Assembly: GCF_014803385.1 (NCBI RefSeq)
Contig: NZ_JACYFC010000003.1
Span: forward strand, 124,001 to 188,000
DNA length: 64,000 bases
Direction: 5' to 3'
Source: Marinomonas colpomeniae
GTDB taxonomy: Bacteria; Pseudomonadota; Gammaproteobacteria; Pseudomonadales; Marinomonadaceae
The position numbers and the translations under genes were made by a program. The stretch's first letter is position 1. Every line of letters starts with the position of its first letter. The notes below the pieces were generated by a model that saw nothing but the letters and a program-made list of their open reading frames with translations, did no database searches and had not been told where the DNA came from. Positions 32,775 through 39,955 of the stretch are shown here, in pieces.

Positions 32775-35700
32775 TTACCGCTCTTCTTCTCGCAATTGAT
32801 GAATGTGTTGAACCAGCGCTCGCAGTTTTGCGGGTTTGGCTGGTTTTGCCATATACGTAATATTTTCTTTCTTGCATTGCTCTACCAGTTCTGGATCTCG
32901 TAATGCAGTAATAAGTACGGCTGGAATATCTTTCTCTGCACGCGCTCTTAATTCTCTAATCAAAGATAGGCCATCTTTTTTGTCATCAAGATGGTAATCC
33001 ACCAAGAGTAATTCTGCTTCTCCTTCTGCCTCTAGCGCATCATTGTAGCGATTAAAGGTACGGCTATCGCATTGCCAATGGTTGAGCAGTGTATCCATAG
33101 CCGTGAGGTTATTAGCTTCATCATCAATACACCAAACATAACAATGGGCAGGTTTTTCTTGCGGTACGTTAACTGGTTGTGGGGCTGAAACTTCAGCAAC
33201 GGCGTTGCTTTGAGCCAGTGGAATGCTAATGCTAAAACAGCTTCCCTGACCAGGAGTTGAGTGGATTTCTGTGACTAATCCAAGTTGTTTTTGCATTCTT
33301 CGTACTAATCCGAGACCAAGCCCCATTCCTGGCTCTTGCGTGTTTTCCCAGCGGTAAAAATCATCAAATATTTTCTTCTGCTCAGCTTTTGGAATGCCAA
33401 CGCCCGTGTCCCATACTTGTAAATAGATAAGGCCTTTTCGTGGTCGAACGCTTAATAAAACACGGCCTTTTTGAGTATATTTGACTGCATTGGAAACAAA
33501 GTTCTGAATGATGCGGCGTAAGTAAATAGGGTCCGTATGGACTCTAAACTCACGAAGGTGGGTGGATAAACGAATATTCTTACTGTCTGCAATGACACCA
33601 AATTCGGCCACAATTGGCGTGAGTATGTCTTGTAGATTACAGTCGACGAGCTTAGGTTGTATCGCCCCTTGATCTAAGCGTGCAATTTCTAACAGTGTTG
33701 AAATGAGCGCTTCGGTAGATTCTAAAGAATCGAACAATTTTTCGATCACTTGCCCAGTTTCGTGAGGGAGTTGTGTCGATTGTAATATGCCCATGTAAAG
33801 CTTGGCAGCATTGAGCGGCTGTAAAATATCGTGACTGGCTAAGGCTAAGAATTCAGTTTTAGAGGCGTTAGCTTGTTCGGCTTCAGCCTTGGCGCTTGTG
33901 AGGGCTTTTTCTGCCTGATTGCGTCGGTCAATTTCTTGCATTAGTTCATGGTTAACGCTTTGAACTTCTTCTGTACGTGCTTCTACTCGTTTTTCTAAGT
34001 CGATATTGGCCTCTTTTAGTGCTTGTTGGCTTTCAATGTGGTCTGTGACATCGGTGAAGCTTGTTACAAAGCCACCATCGGGCAATGGGTTACCAACCAT
34101 TTCTATTACTCGGCCGCTGGCTCTGCGGCGTAGAAAGCGATGTGTTGTCCCTTTTCTTAAGTGCTCTAGACGCTTATTAACCAAGGCTTCTATGTCACCT
34201 ACACCACATTCACCTTTTTGTGCGTTAAAGCGTATGAGTTCTTCGACGGGTAGGCCTACTTTTAGCATGCCTTCTGGGTAGGAATAGAGTGATAAATAGG
34301 TTTTATTCCAAGCCACAATACATAAGTCTTTATCTACGACGCTGATACCTTGATCTAGGTTATCCATAGAGACGAACAATAGATTTTGACTGAACTGAAT
34401 CGCTTGTGTGGTTTCATCAAGGTAAGTCACCATTTCTTCTACCTTGATTTGTTTATCAACCAAGATGGAATTGATGATGGTGCGAGCAGAGGAGCCTCCT
34501 AAAACGCCCCCTAAAATACGTTCGCAATAGTCTACAAATAGACGATTGGGCGGTACGTTGGCAGGAATTGTTTGATTGTAATCTTGCTCGTAGTTCAGCA
34601 GAACTTGTTGACACTTTTGTTTGCCTAAAAAGGTTTCTAATAAAACGAAAAAATCCCCATTAGTCGCTTTGCTTTTCGGTTTGAAAAAACCTTTTTCTAG
34701 TTCTGTGGTTGGGCTAACAAAAGCCGTTGCTTGAATTCTATCTATCAGCCTTTCGGTTGATAGTAATGAACCGACAATGTAGCCAATCGTGTTAGCGAAT
34801 AAACTGACGAAAGCGCCGTAACTAATAAGCTCCGAACGAGATTGAGGGTTATCTAATCCCCAATCAACATTTCCTGTCAGTGGTAGCATCATCAGTAATA
34901 CCCAACACAAGAATCCAAGTGTTAGGCCAGTATAAACGCCATGAGCGTGGCCACGTTTCCAATACAGTCCGCCAATAACCGCTGGCATTAATTGCAATAC
35001 TAAAGAGAAAGCTAAAACACCTGTGCCTGCTAGTGATTCATTGTTCGCCATTTTTTGATAGTACAGGAAAGACAGCATTAGTATGCCTGCCATTGCTAAT
35101 CGACGAATGGTTAAGATTCTACGTCGATACAGAGGCAAGGCTTGCTGCTGCGCACTGGCTCGCGCTAGCATTAATGGCAAGATTACATCGTTACTTATCA
35201 TTATGCTTAGAGCGAATGTCGCGACTATCGTCATGGCTGTTGTGGCCGATATTCCACCTAAGAAAATCAGCATTTGTAATGGAAGGCTATCGGAAACCAG
35301 CGCAAACTGAATAACGTAAGTGTCTGGGTTAATGTCACCTGAGAAAAGACTTTGTCCGGCAATGGCTATTGGTGGAATAATGGCCGCGAAAATTAATAGA
35401 TAAAGTGGAAATAACCAACGGGCTGTATTGGATTGTTTACTGTGTTGATGATCTACCACGGTGACATGAAACTGGCGTGGTAAGCAGATGACGGCCGCAG
35501 CCGACATGAAGGTTTGCATTAGAAAAGGGAACGACAATAATTTCTCTGGTGTCCAAATTGATAAGTCGACTTTGTTGCTTAGTTCTTTTATGTCTAGATC
35601 TTGGGTCATGATGATGGCGACCAAACCAACAGCGACAATGGCGATGAGCTTAAACAAAGATTCTGTACCGATGGCGAGCATCATACCAGAGCGGTACTCT

Positions 35701-36233
35701 GTTACTTCGACTTTTCGTGTGCCAAATAGCATGGCGAAAATACCAATTAAAATGGTTGCGATAAACACAATCAAACCGGCTGAAGACTCATCTTGATTCA
35801 CAAACAAAGAAAAGTTAGAACCAATGGCTTTAAGCTGTAAAGCAATATAAGGAATCACGGCGAGCATGCAAATGAGGATAACCAAGGGCGCAGTGATAGG
35901 TCGTTTGCCATAGCGCGATGAAATAAAATCGGCGATAGAGGTGATATTTTGTTTGCGGCTTACTGTGATCATTTTTCTTAATAGTGGGAAAGCAAACAGA
36001 TACAAAAGAATAGGGCCCAAGAGAATGGGTAAATAGCTCCAACCTGAACGAGATGCTTCACCAATAGAGCCGTAAAAGGTCCAAGCAGTACAGTAAATGG
36101 CAAGAGATAAACTATAGACAATAGGGTGGCGAGTCAGTTTTTTTGCGATTGGACCTTCTTTGTCACCCCAAATGGCAATCCAAAATAGACCCAACACATA
36201 AAGAATGGCTAGCAGAACCCAGAAAACAGTCAT
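32775..36233 (-). CDS. Hybrid histidine kinase with N-terminal sodium/solute-symporter domain
   Basis: A 1152-residue inner-membrane sensor. Residues 1 to about 500 form an SSS-type (PutP/SLC5) domain with roughly 13 helices. A PAS-like domain (about 600-720, LDQGISVVDKDLCIVAWN) comes next. A coiled coil leads into the kinase core with LALASHDILQPLNAAK, phospho-acceptor His801, and an ATPase domain (NFVSNAVKYT, GTGVG-like DTGVGIP, GLGLGLVRRM). A C-terminal receiver has phospho-acceptor Asp1079 in LLLVDYHLDD. This layout is that of CbrA/ErcS'/NahK-like kinases, which sense nutrients. No cognate regulator is adjacent. Confidence 0.94.
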   Translation of the reverse strand: MTVFWVLLAILYVLGLFWIAIWGDKEGPIAKKLTRHPIVYSLSLAIYCTAWTFYGSIGEASRSGWSYLPILLGPILLYLFAFPLLRKMITVSRKQNITSIADFISSRYGKRPITAPLVILICMLAVIPYIALQLKAIGSNFSLFVNQDESSAGLIVFIATILIGIFAMLFGTRKVEVTEYRSGMMLAIGTESLFKLIAIVAVGLVAIIMTQDLDIKELSNKVDLSIWTPEKLLSFPFLMQTFMSAAAVICLPRQFHVTVVDHQHSKQSNTARWLFPLYLLIFAAIIPPIAIAGQSLFSGDINPDTYVIQFALVSDSLPLQMLIFLGGISATTAMTIVATFALSIMISNDVILPLMLARASAQQQALPLYRRRILTIRRLAMAGILMLSFLYYQKMANNESLAGTGVLAFSLVLQLMPAVIGGLYWKRGHAHGVYTGLTLGFLCWVLLMMLPLTGNVDWGLDNPQSRSELISYGAFVSLFANTIGYIVGSLLSTERLIDRIQATAFVSPTTELEKGFFKPKSKATNGDFFVLLETFLGKQKCQQVLLNYEQDYNQTIPANVPPNRLFVDYCERILGGVLGGSSARTIINSILVDKQIKVEEMVTYLDETTQAIQFSQNLLFVSMDNLDQGISVVDKDLCIVAWNKTYLSLYSYPEGMLKVGLPVEELIRFNAQKGECGVGDIEALVNKRLEHLRKGTTHRFLRRRASGRVIEMVGNPLPDGGFVTSFTDVTDHIESQQALKEANIDLEKRVEARTEEVQSVNHELMQEIDRRNQAEKALTSAKAEAEQANASKTEFLALASHDILQPLNAAKLYMGILQSTQLPHETGQVIEKLFDSLESTEALISTLLEIARLDQGAIQPKLVDCNLQDILTPIVAEFGVIADSKNIRLSTHLREFRVHTDPIYLRRIIQNFVSNAVKYTQKGRVLLSVRPRKGLIYLQVWDTGVGIPKAEQKKIFDDFYRWENTQEPGMGLGLGLVRRMQKQLGLVTEIHSTPGQGSCFSISIPLAQSNAVAEVSAPQPVNVPQEKPAHCYVWCIDDEANNLTAMDTLLNHWQCDSRTFNRYNDALEAEGEAELLLVDYHLDDKKDGLSLIRELRARAEKDIPAVLITALRDPELVEQCKKENITYMAKPAKPAKLRALVQHIHQLREEER

Positions 36234-36423
36234 TTAATAAATCACCTAAAAAGCGGCTGGAATAGCATTATTATTTGATGGTTAATGTAGCATAATCCCA
36301 TTCATTATCCTCTACGACTTAGGTCTTGTAGGTAAACCGGAAAGGTTTTATGCAGAGGCTCTTGTAAGATGAGCTGAAATGTTAGACTTTTAAGTAATTC
36401 ATAATTAGATCAAAGGACTTACA

Positions 36424-36786
36424 ATGAACACTTCTTTCTCCGCCGCTGATATTAAAGCTTTCCATGCTCATCTTTATTACACAGATGACAAAGGCTTAGA
36501 AATGGCTAAAAACATTGCAGAATTGGCAGCGAGTCAGTTTGATATAAAAGTCGGTCGATTTCATGAAAAACCAGTGGGGCCACACCCAGTTTGGAGTTGT
36601 CAGCTGTCGTTCGCTTCAGATACTTTTGGCAGTATCATACCTTGGCTCATGCTAAACCGTCAGTCCTTAGATGTTTTTGTGCATCCAGTGACAGGAGACG
36701 ATTATCTTGATCATACTCAAGGCATTAGTTGGTTGGGAGAATCTTATTCGCTTGATACATCATTGTTTACGCCAACAGGTAAATAA
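36424..36786 (+). CDS. DOPA 4,5-dioxygenase family protein
   Basis: A 120-residue cytosolic protein. The family motifs are present: FHAHLYY at 13-19, VGPHPVWSCQLSF near 51-63 and DVFVHPVTGDDYLDH near 83-97, supplying His ligands for iron. In fungi and plants this family opens the ring of DOPA; bacterial members are mostly uncharacterised. The ATG is preceded by AAAGGA. It is divergent from the hybrid kinase across 190 bp. Confidence 0.85.
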   Translation: MNTSFSAADIKAFHAHLYYTDDKGLEMAKNIAELAASQFDIKVGRFHEKPVGPHPVWSCQLSFASDTFGSIIPWLMLNRQSLDVFVHPVTGDDYLDHTQGISWLGESYSLDTSLFTPTGK

Positions 36787-36804
36787 AAGAGAGACTGTCT
36801 AAGT

Positions 36805-36888
36805 ATGATGAAAGTTCGTCAAGCAAACCTTTAAGATGCTCAGAGTATTGCTAGAATCGCACAGTGTGTCTTTCACATACCCGATTAA
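36805..36888 (+). pseudogene. GNAT acetyltransferase remnant
   Basis: Translation from the second ATG reads MKVRQANL, stop, then DAQSIARIAQCVFHIPD, stop. Across the stop this is a good GNAT N terminus (compare xxxRxAxxxDAxxIAxI). The rest of the domain is gone. The remaining gap to slyD (36889-37133, about 245 bp) shows no gene; the slyD promoter must lie there but no clear -35/-10 pair was seen. Confidence 0.55.
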
Positions 36889-37133
36889 ATTGAGTTCGAT
36901 TTTATCGATCTCTGCGCCTTTTCTTTATTTAATTATTAAACATCCCTTTAAAAATCGTCGAACGCACCAAACTTCTTGCTTATACGCTAGTTATTGAGTT
37001 TATGGGACGTTATCATATATCCACAAACTATCGTTTGGGTTCGTGTTGTGGCGATGTATCGCTTATTTTTAAAACGTAAGTTTGTTCGTATCAAGCGCTC
37101 GTTCCCTTATTCATTTTTAAGCAGGAGAATATA

Positions 37134-37616
37134 ATGCAAATTACAGAAAACGCCGTTGTCAGCATGCACTACACATTAACAGATGAGCAAGGCCAAGAAT
37201 TAGACTCTTCTGTTGGTCAAGAGCCTTTAGTGTTTCTAAGTGGCGCTCAAAACATCATTGATGGTTTGGATAATGCATTACAAGGTAAAACAGCGGGTGA
37301 AAAATTAGAAGTTTCTGTTGCTCCAGAAGACGGTTACGGCGCTGTTCATGAAGAATTGATTCAAAAAGTACCTGCAGATAACTTTCAAGGTGTTGATGAC
37401 ATCCAAGTTGGTATGCAATTTATGGCTCAAACACCAGGTGGCGAGCAACCAGTTACCGTTATTGGTGTAGAAGACGATGGTGTTATGTTAGATGGTAACC
37501 ATCCTTTGGCTGGAAAAACATTGAACTTTAATGTGGAGATTGTTGACGTTCGCGAGGCATCTTCTGAAGAGTTAGAGCACGGTCATGTGCATGGTGAAGG
37601 TGGTCATCACCACTAG
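37134..37616 (+). CDS. slyD: FKBP-type peptidyl-prolyl isomerase, SlyD-like
   Basis: A 160-residue cytosolic prolyl isomerase/chaperone. FKBP start MQITENAVVSMHYTL, with LVFLSGAQNIIDGLDNAL near 30-47, is followed by the inserted IF chaperone domain (about 65-130) and VEIVDVREAS. The tail HGHVHGEGGHHH is a short His-rich metal site, much shorter than in E. coli SlyD, and could bind nickel. AGGAG precedes the ATG. Nickel handling would fit with the sodN operon elsewhere in the window, but that link is speculative. Confidence 0.93.
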   Translation: MQITENAVVSMHYTLTDEQGQELDSSVGQEPLVFLSGAQNIIDGLDNALQGKTAGEKLEVSVAPEDGYGAVHEELIQKVPADNFQGVDDIQVGMQFMAQTPGGEQPVTVIGVEDDGVMLDGNHPLAGKTLNFNVEIVDVREASSEELEHGHVHGEGGHHH

Positions 37617-37670
37617 AATTTATACATAGAGCTTTTTAAGTTCTATTGATAATAAACACGAGATAAATAA

Positions 37671-37704
37671 AAAGCGGTTTCTGTCTCCAGAAACCGCTTT
37701 TTTG
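37671..37704 (+). terminator. Rho-independent terminator of slyD
   Basis: 13-bp stem AAAGCGGTTTCTG / CAGAAACCGCTTT, 4-nt loop, then TTTT. It lies 54 bp after the slyD stop. Confidence 0.93.
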
Positions 37705-37781
37705 TGTGAGTAACTTAACCTTGGTACTTTTCTAAAGTCAGCATGTCTAAAGTCAGAAAATCGCTGATTTTACTAAAAAAC

Positions 37782-38153
37782 CTAAGAAAAACGTTTCTCA
37801 AGATAGCTAATAATATCTGAAGATTCATACATCCAGTTAACTTTGCCATTCTCTTCAATACGTAAACAAGGAACCGTTACTTTACCGCCGCCTTCTAGTA
37901 GCTCTGCGCGAAAAGCAGAACCTTGAGTGACGCTTCGCATTTGAATCGGAAGATTTAATTTGTGCATTGCTCTACGTGTTTTTGTGCAGAAAGGGCACGC
38001 AAAATGTTGGTAAAGAGACAAGTTTTCTAGCTCTTTATTTACTTGTGCTTGTTTTTCCTGAGTGCGCTTTAATTTTGAACCGCGAGTAACTAGATCAATA
38101 GACATAATGATACAGCCTAGTAGATTACGGATACATTTAATCAATATTTTCAT
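37782..38153 (-). CDS. Glutaredoxin-like / GST N-terminal domain protein
   Basis: A 123-residue protein. The thioredoxin-fold part starts near residue 46 with LYQHFACPFCTKTRRAMHKL, and CPFC is the redox motif. GGKVTVPCLRI carries the cis-Pro, and the end WMYESSDIISYLEKRF matches the GST N-terminal domain. Residues 1-18 are hydrophobic and could anchor the protein or lie close to the membrane. This glutaredoxin-like form is common in marine gammaproteobacteria. Substrate unknown. Confidence 0.87.
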   Translation of the reverse strand: MKILIKCIRNLLGCIIMSIDLVTRGSKLKRTQEKQAQVNKELENLSLYQHFACPFCTKTRRAMHKLNLPIQMRSVTQGSAFRAELLEGGGKVTVPCLRIEENGKVNWMYESSDIISYLEKRFS

Positions 38154-38287
38154 TTACATAGCTCGATTATAAATATGGAGAAGTTGCAAGGTGCGGCTAT
38201 TCTAACGATAAAGTATTCATTTTTTAAGCGTTAGTCTGCTACTTCCTTAATAGATGAGTTGTACTAAAGGTAAAAATCAAGGTATTT

Positions 38288-38743
38288 CTAAGGCGTTAAT
38301 ACCATAGAGATATGCTCGATGCCGTCTTCTAGGTAAGGCTCAGACACAGTGACAAAACCGTGAGACTGATAAAAATGTTCAAGACGAGATTGAGCTCCTA
38401 TTTTTATAGGTGTTGTTGGCCACGCTGTAAAGTTCGCTTGTATTGCTCGATTTATCAGGTCGTGTCCAATTTTGTCTTTTCTGTGATCTTCAACCACGAG
38501 CACGCGACCAAGGCTACTGTGGCCTGGATAACTCACATCTGGCGCTATAATTCTTGTGTAGGCTATTGGGTTTAGATCTCGCATGGCATACAAGTGTTGA
38601 GTGTCTGCTAGCTTATCAATATTGTCTAATTCTGGGTAAGGACAGTTTTGCTCAACTATAAACACGTCACAACGTATTTTTAGCAAATCGTAGAGTTTAT
38701 GGAGTGTTAATTCATTAAATAATTCACAGTGCCAAGTGATCAT
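38288..38743 (-). CDS. elaA: GNAT acetyltransferase, ElaA family
   Basis: A 151-residue protein from the ATG at 38743, chosen because MITWHCELF aligns with the start of E. coli ElaA. An ATG four codons upstream is also possible. Family blocks: LYDLLKIRCDVFIVEQNCPYPELD near 17-40 and RIIAPD. Motif A, SSLGRVLVVEDHRKDKIGHDL, comes next, then IGAQSRLEHFYQSHGFV. Biological substrate is unknown in the family. Confidence 0.92.
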   Translation of the reverse strand: MITWHCELFNELTLHKLYDLLKIRCDVFIVEQNCPYPELDNIDKLADTQHLYAMRDLNPIAYTRIIAPDVSYPGHSSLGRVLVVEDHRKDKIGHDLINRAIQANFTAWPTTPIKIGAQSRLEHFYQSHGFVTVSEPYLEDGIEHISMVLTP

Positions 38744-38875
38744 GTATTTACCCATCTAAACTTAATGGTGACTTTGAAGGGATTCTACAGGATTTAGAAC
38801 AGACTTTTTAGAAAATTATTTAAAGGAAATAGAGAGGGTGATGCGCTGGTGTTGTTATTTTTTGACCATTCCAGC

Positions 38876-38922
38876 GAGTAAGCTATGATGTCTATTTATT
38901 AAGGCTTGATAGACGCTTACTC
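38876..38922 (-). ncRNA. Structured element downstream of small gene 1
   Basis: A two-part stem: outer GAGTAAGC / GCTTACTC (38876-38883 with 38915-38922) and inner GTCTAT / ATAGAC (38890-38895 with 38909-38914). It is 25 bp past the stop of the minus-strand gene at 38948. The same layout with different bases follows the paralogue. There is no T-run, so it may be a 3' RNA element and not a plain terminator; the RNA role is an inference. Confidence 0.5.
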
Positions 38923-38947
38923 CGTATTTCTTGTATCTACCTTAATG

Positions 38948-39151
38948 CTACGCGTGCTTGAAATTGCGAGGATTAAGGCTTGATTTAATTTTAACTAATA
39001 CTGTTTTAACAAACTCTATTCCTGATGCAACAGATGATGTAATGAATTCTGCACGTTCAGCTTGTGCAATAAAATTGCATTTTTCTGCTTCAGTCATGTA
39101 AGAAGTGTTAACTGAGTCAAGTAGTTCAATCATTGATTTACGGTTAGTCAT
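38948..39151 (-). CDS. Small protein, paralogue 1 of a duplicated pair
   Basis: A 67-residue protein of unknown function, paralogous to the one at 39537. Shared pattern: start MTxxK..xELxxS, then a helix with AERAEFITSS (VERAQYILSS in the paralogue), and a C-terminal KxxSLxPxxxKH. It looks helical and lacks a signal or membrane segment. GGAG lies seven bases before the ATG, and a promoter of TTGTCA, 17 bp and TATTAT lies upstream. Conservation of protein, promoter and downstream hairpin in both copies argues it is a real gene. Confidence 0.75.
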   Translation of the reverse strand: MTNRKSMIELLDSVNTSYMTEAEKCNFIAQAERAEFITSSVASGIEFVKTVLVKIKSSLNPRNFKHA

Positions 39152-39194
39152 AATATTCTCCTATTAGGTTTCTGTAATTGCTTTTGATGGTTAA

Positions 39195-39247
39195 ATAATA
39201 AGCGGCGACCCAAAGAATGACAAACGATAAAAAATACAGCCATAGGT
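39195..39247 (-). promoter_or_regulatory. Promoter of small gene 1 with conserved upstream motif
   Basis: On the minus strand, -35 TTGTCA (39218-39223), 17 bp, -10 TATTAT (39195-39200). Directly upstream, 39224-39247 carries CACCTATGGCTGTAT and TTTTATCG, also found before the paralogue. That block is a candidate activator site. Confidence 0.75.
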
Positions 39248-39463
39248 GAAAAAAACTAATCTTATATGTTTTAACGGTTACTTTGAATCAGGTTTTTACT
39301 TTTCATTAATACAAATTTTAAAGAAAGGCACAGGCGAAGCGACAGAAAAATACAACTGGAAATAACTGAGGTGTCGTGAGCGATTTTTTAATTAGGTATT
39401 ACTTTCGAGGAAGGAGCTAGATTGAGTGGTTCGCTAATATTTTTATTCTCGCGACCATTCTAG
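39248..39463. other. Spacer between the duplicated small genes
   Basis: About 215 bp, AT-rich, with no gene or clear signal. It is part of the 370-bp gap that otherwise holds the promoter of gene 1 and the downstream hairpin of gene 2. Confidence 0.5.
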
Positions 39464-39510
39464 TTGAATAAATCATAATATTTATTTGAGATAAATAGAT
39501 GCTTATTCAA
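39464..39510 (-). ncRNA. Structured element downstream of small gene 2
   Basis: Outer stem TTGAATAA / TTATTCAA (39464-39471 with 39503-39510) and inner TATTTAT / ATAAATA (39479-39485 with 39491-39497). The shape parallels the element at 38876-38922, but the paired bases differ. It lies 26 bp past the stop codon. GACCATTC is conserved on its left in both copies. Confidence 0.5.
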
Positions 39511-39536
39511 TGTTTCTTGTATTTCTTAGAAAGAGA

Positions 39537-39722
39537 CTAGGAATGCTTAAGTGTGTATGGGATTAGGCTTGCTTTAGCTTTAGAAAATATGCCTTTAATA
39601 GATTTTATTGAAGATAAAATATATTGAGCACGTTCAACTTTTGCTGCCGCAATCAGTTTCTCTGTTTCTGTTGTATTGGATGTTGATTCGATAAGTTCGT
39701 TTACCAATTTAGCTGTTGACAT
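39537..39722 (-). CDS. Small protein, paralogue 2 of a duplicated pair
   Basis: A 61-residue protein starting MSTAKLVNELIESTS from the ATG at 39722. A possible TTG four codons upstream would put the GGAG site inside the gene. It shares the central VERAQYILSS block and the KASLIPYTLKHS end with paralogue 1. Function unknown. It has its own promoter of the same design and probably arose by tandem duplication of a unit of about 580 bp. Confidence 0.75.
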   Translation of the reverse strand: MSTAKLVNELIESTSNTTETEKLIAAAKVERAQYILSSIKSIKGIFSKAKASLIPYTLKHS

Positions 39723-39766
39723 AATGTACTCCAATTAAGTTTTAATAATTACTTTTCGATAATCAA

Positions 39767-39820
39767 ATGATAAGTGGCGGGTGAAAGGATGACAAACGAT
39801 AAAATATATAGTCATAGGTG
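39767..39820 (-). promoter_or_regulatory. Promoter of small gene 2 with conserved upstream motif
   Basis: On the minus strand, -35 TTGTCA (39790-39795), 17 bp, -10 TATCAT (39767-39772). The upstream block 39796-39820 repeats CACCTATGACTATAT and TTTATCG. Same spacing as for gene 1. Confidence 0.75.
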
Positions 39821-39955
39821 AGGAAAACTAATCTATTTTCTGTGCTACTCAGCTTAGTGCTAGCGCCTTGTGTCAGAACTACATAATTTGCCTACATTTG
39901 ATGAATATAGTTCATACAGTTATTTCTATAGAGTCTCTTAATTTAATGGTACTTA

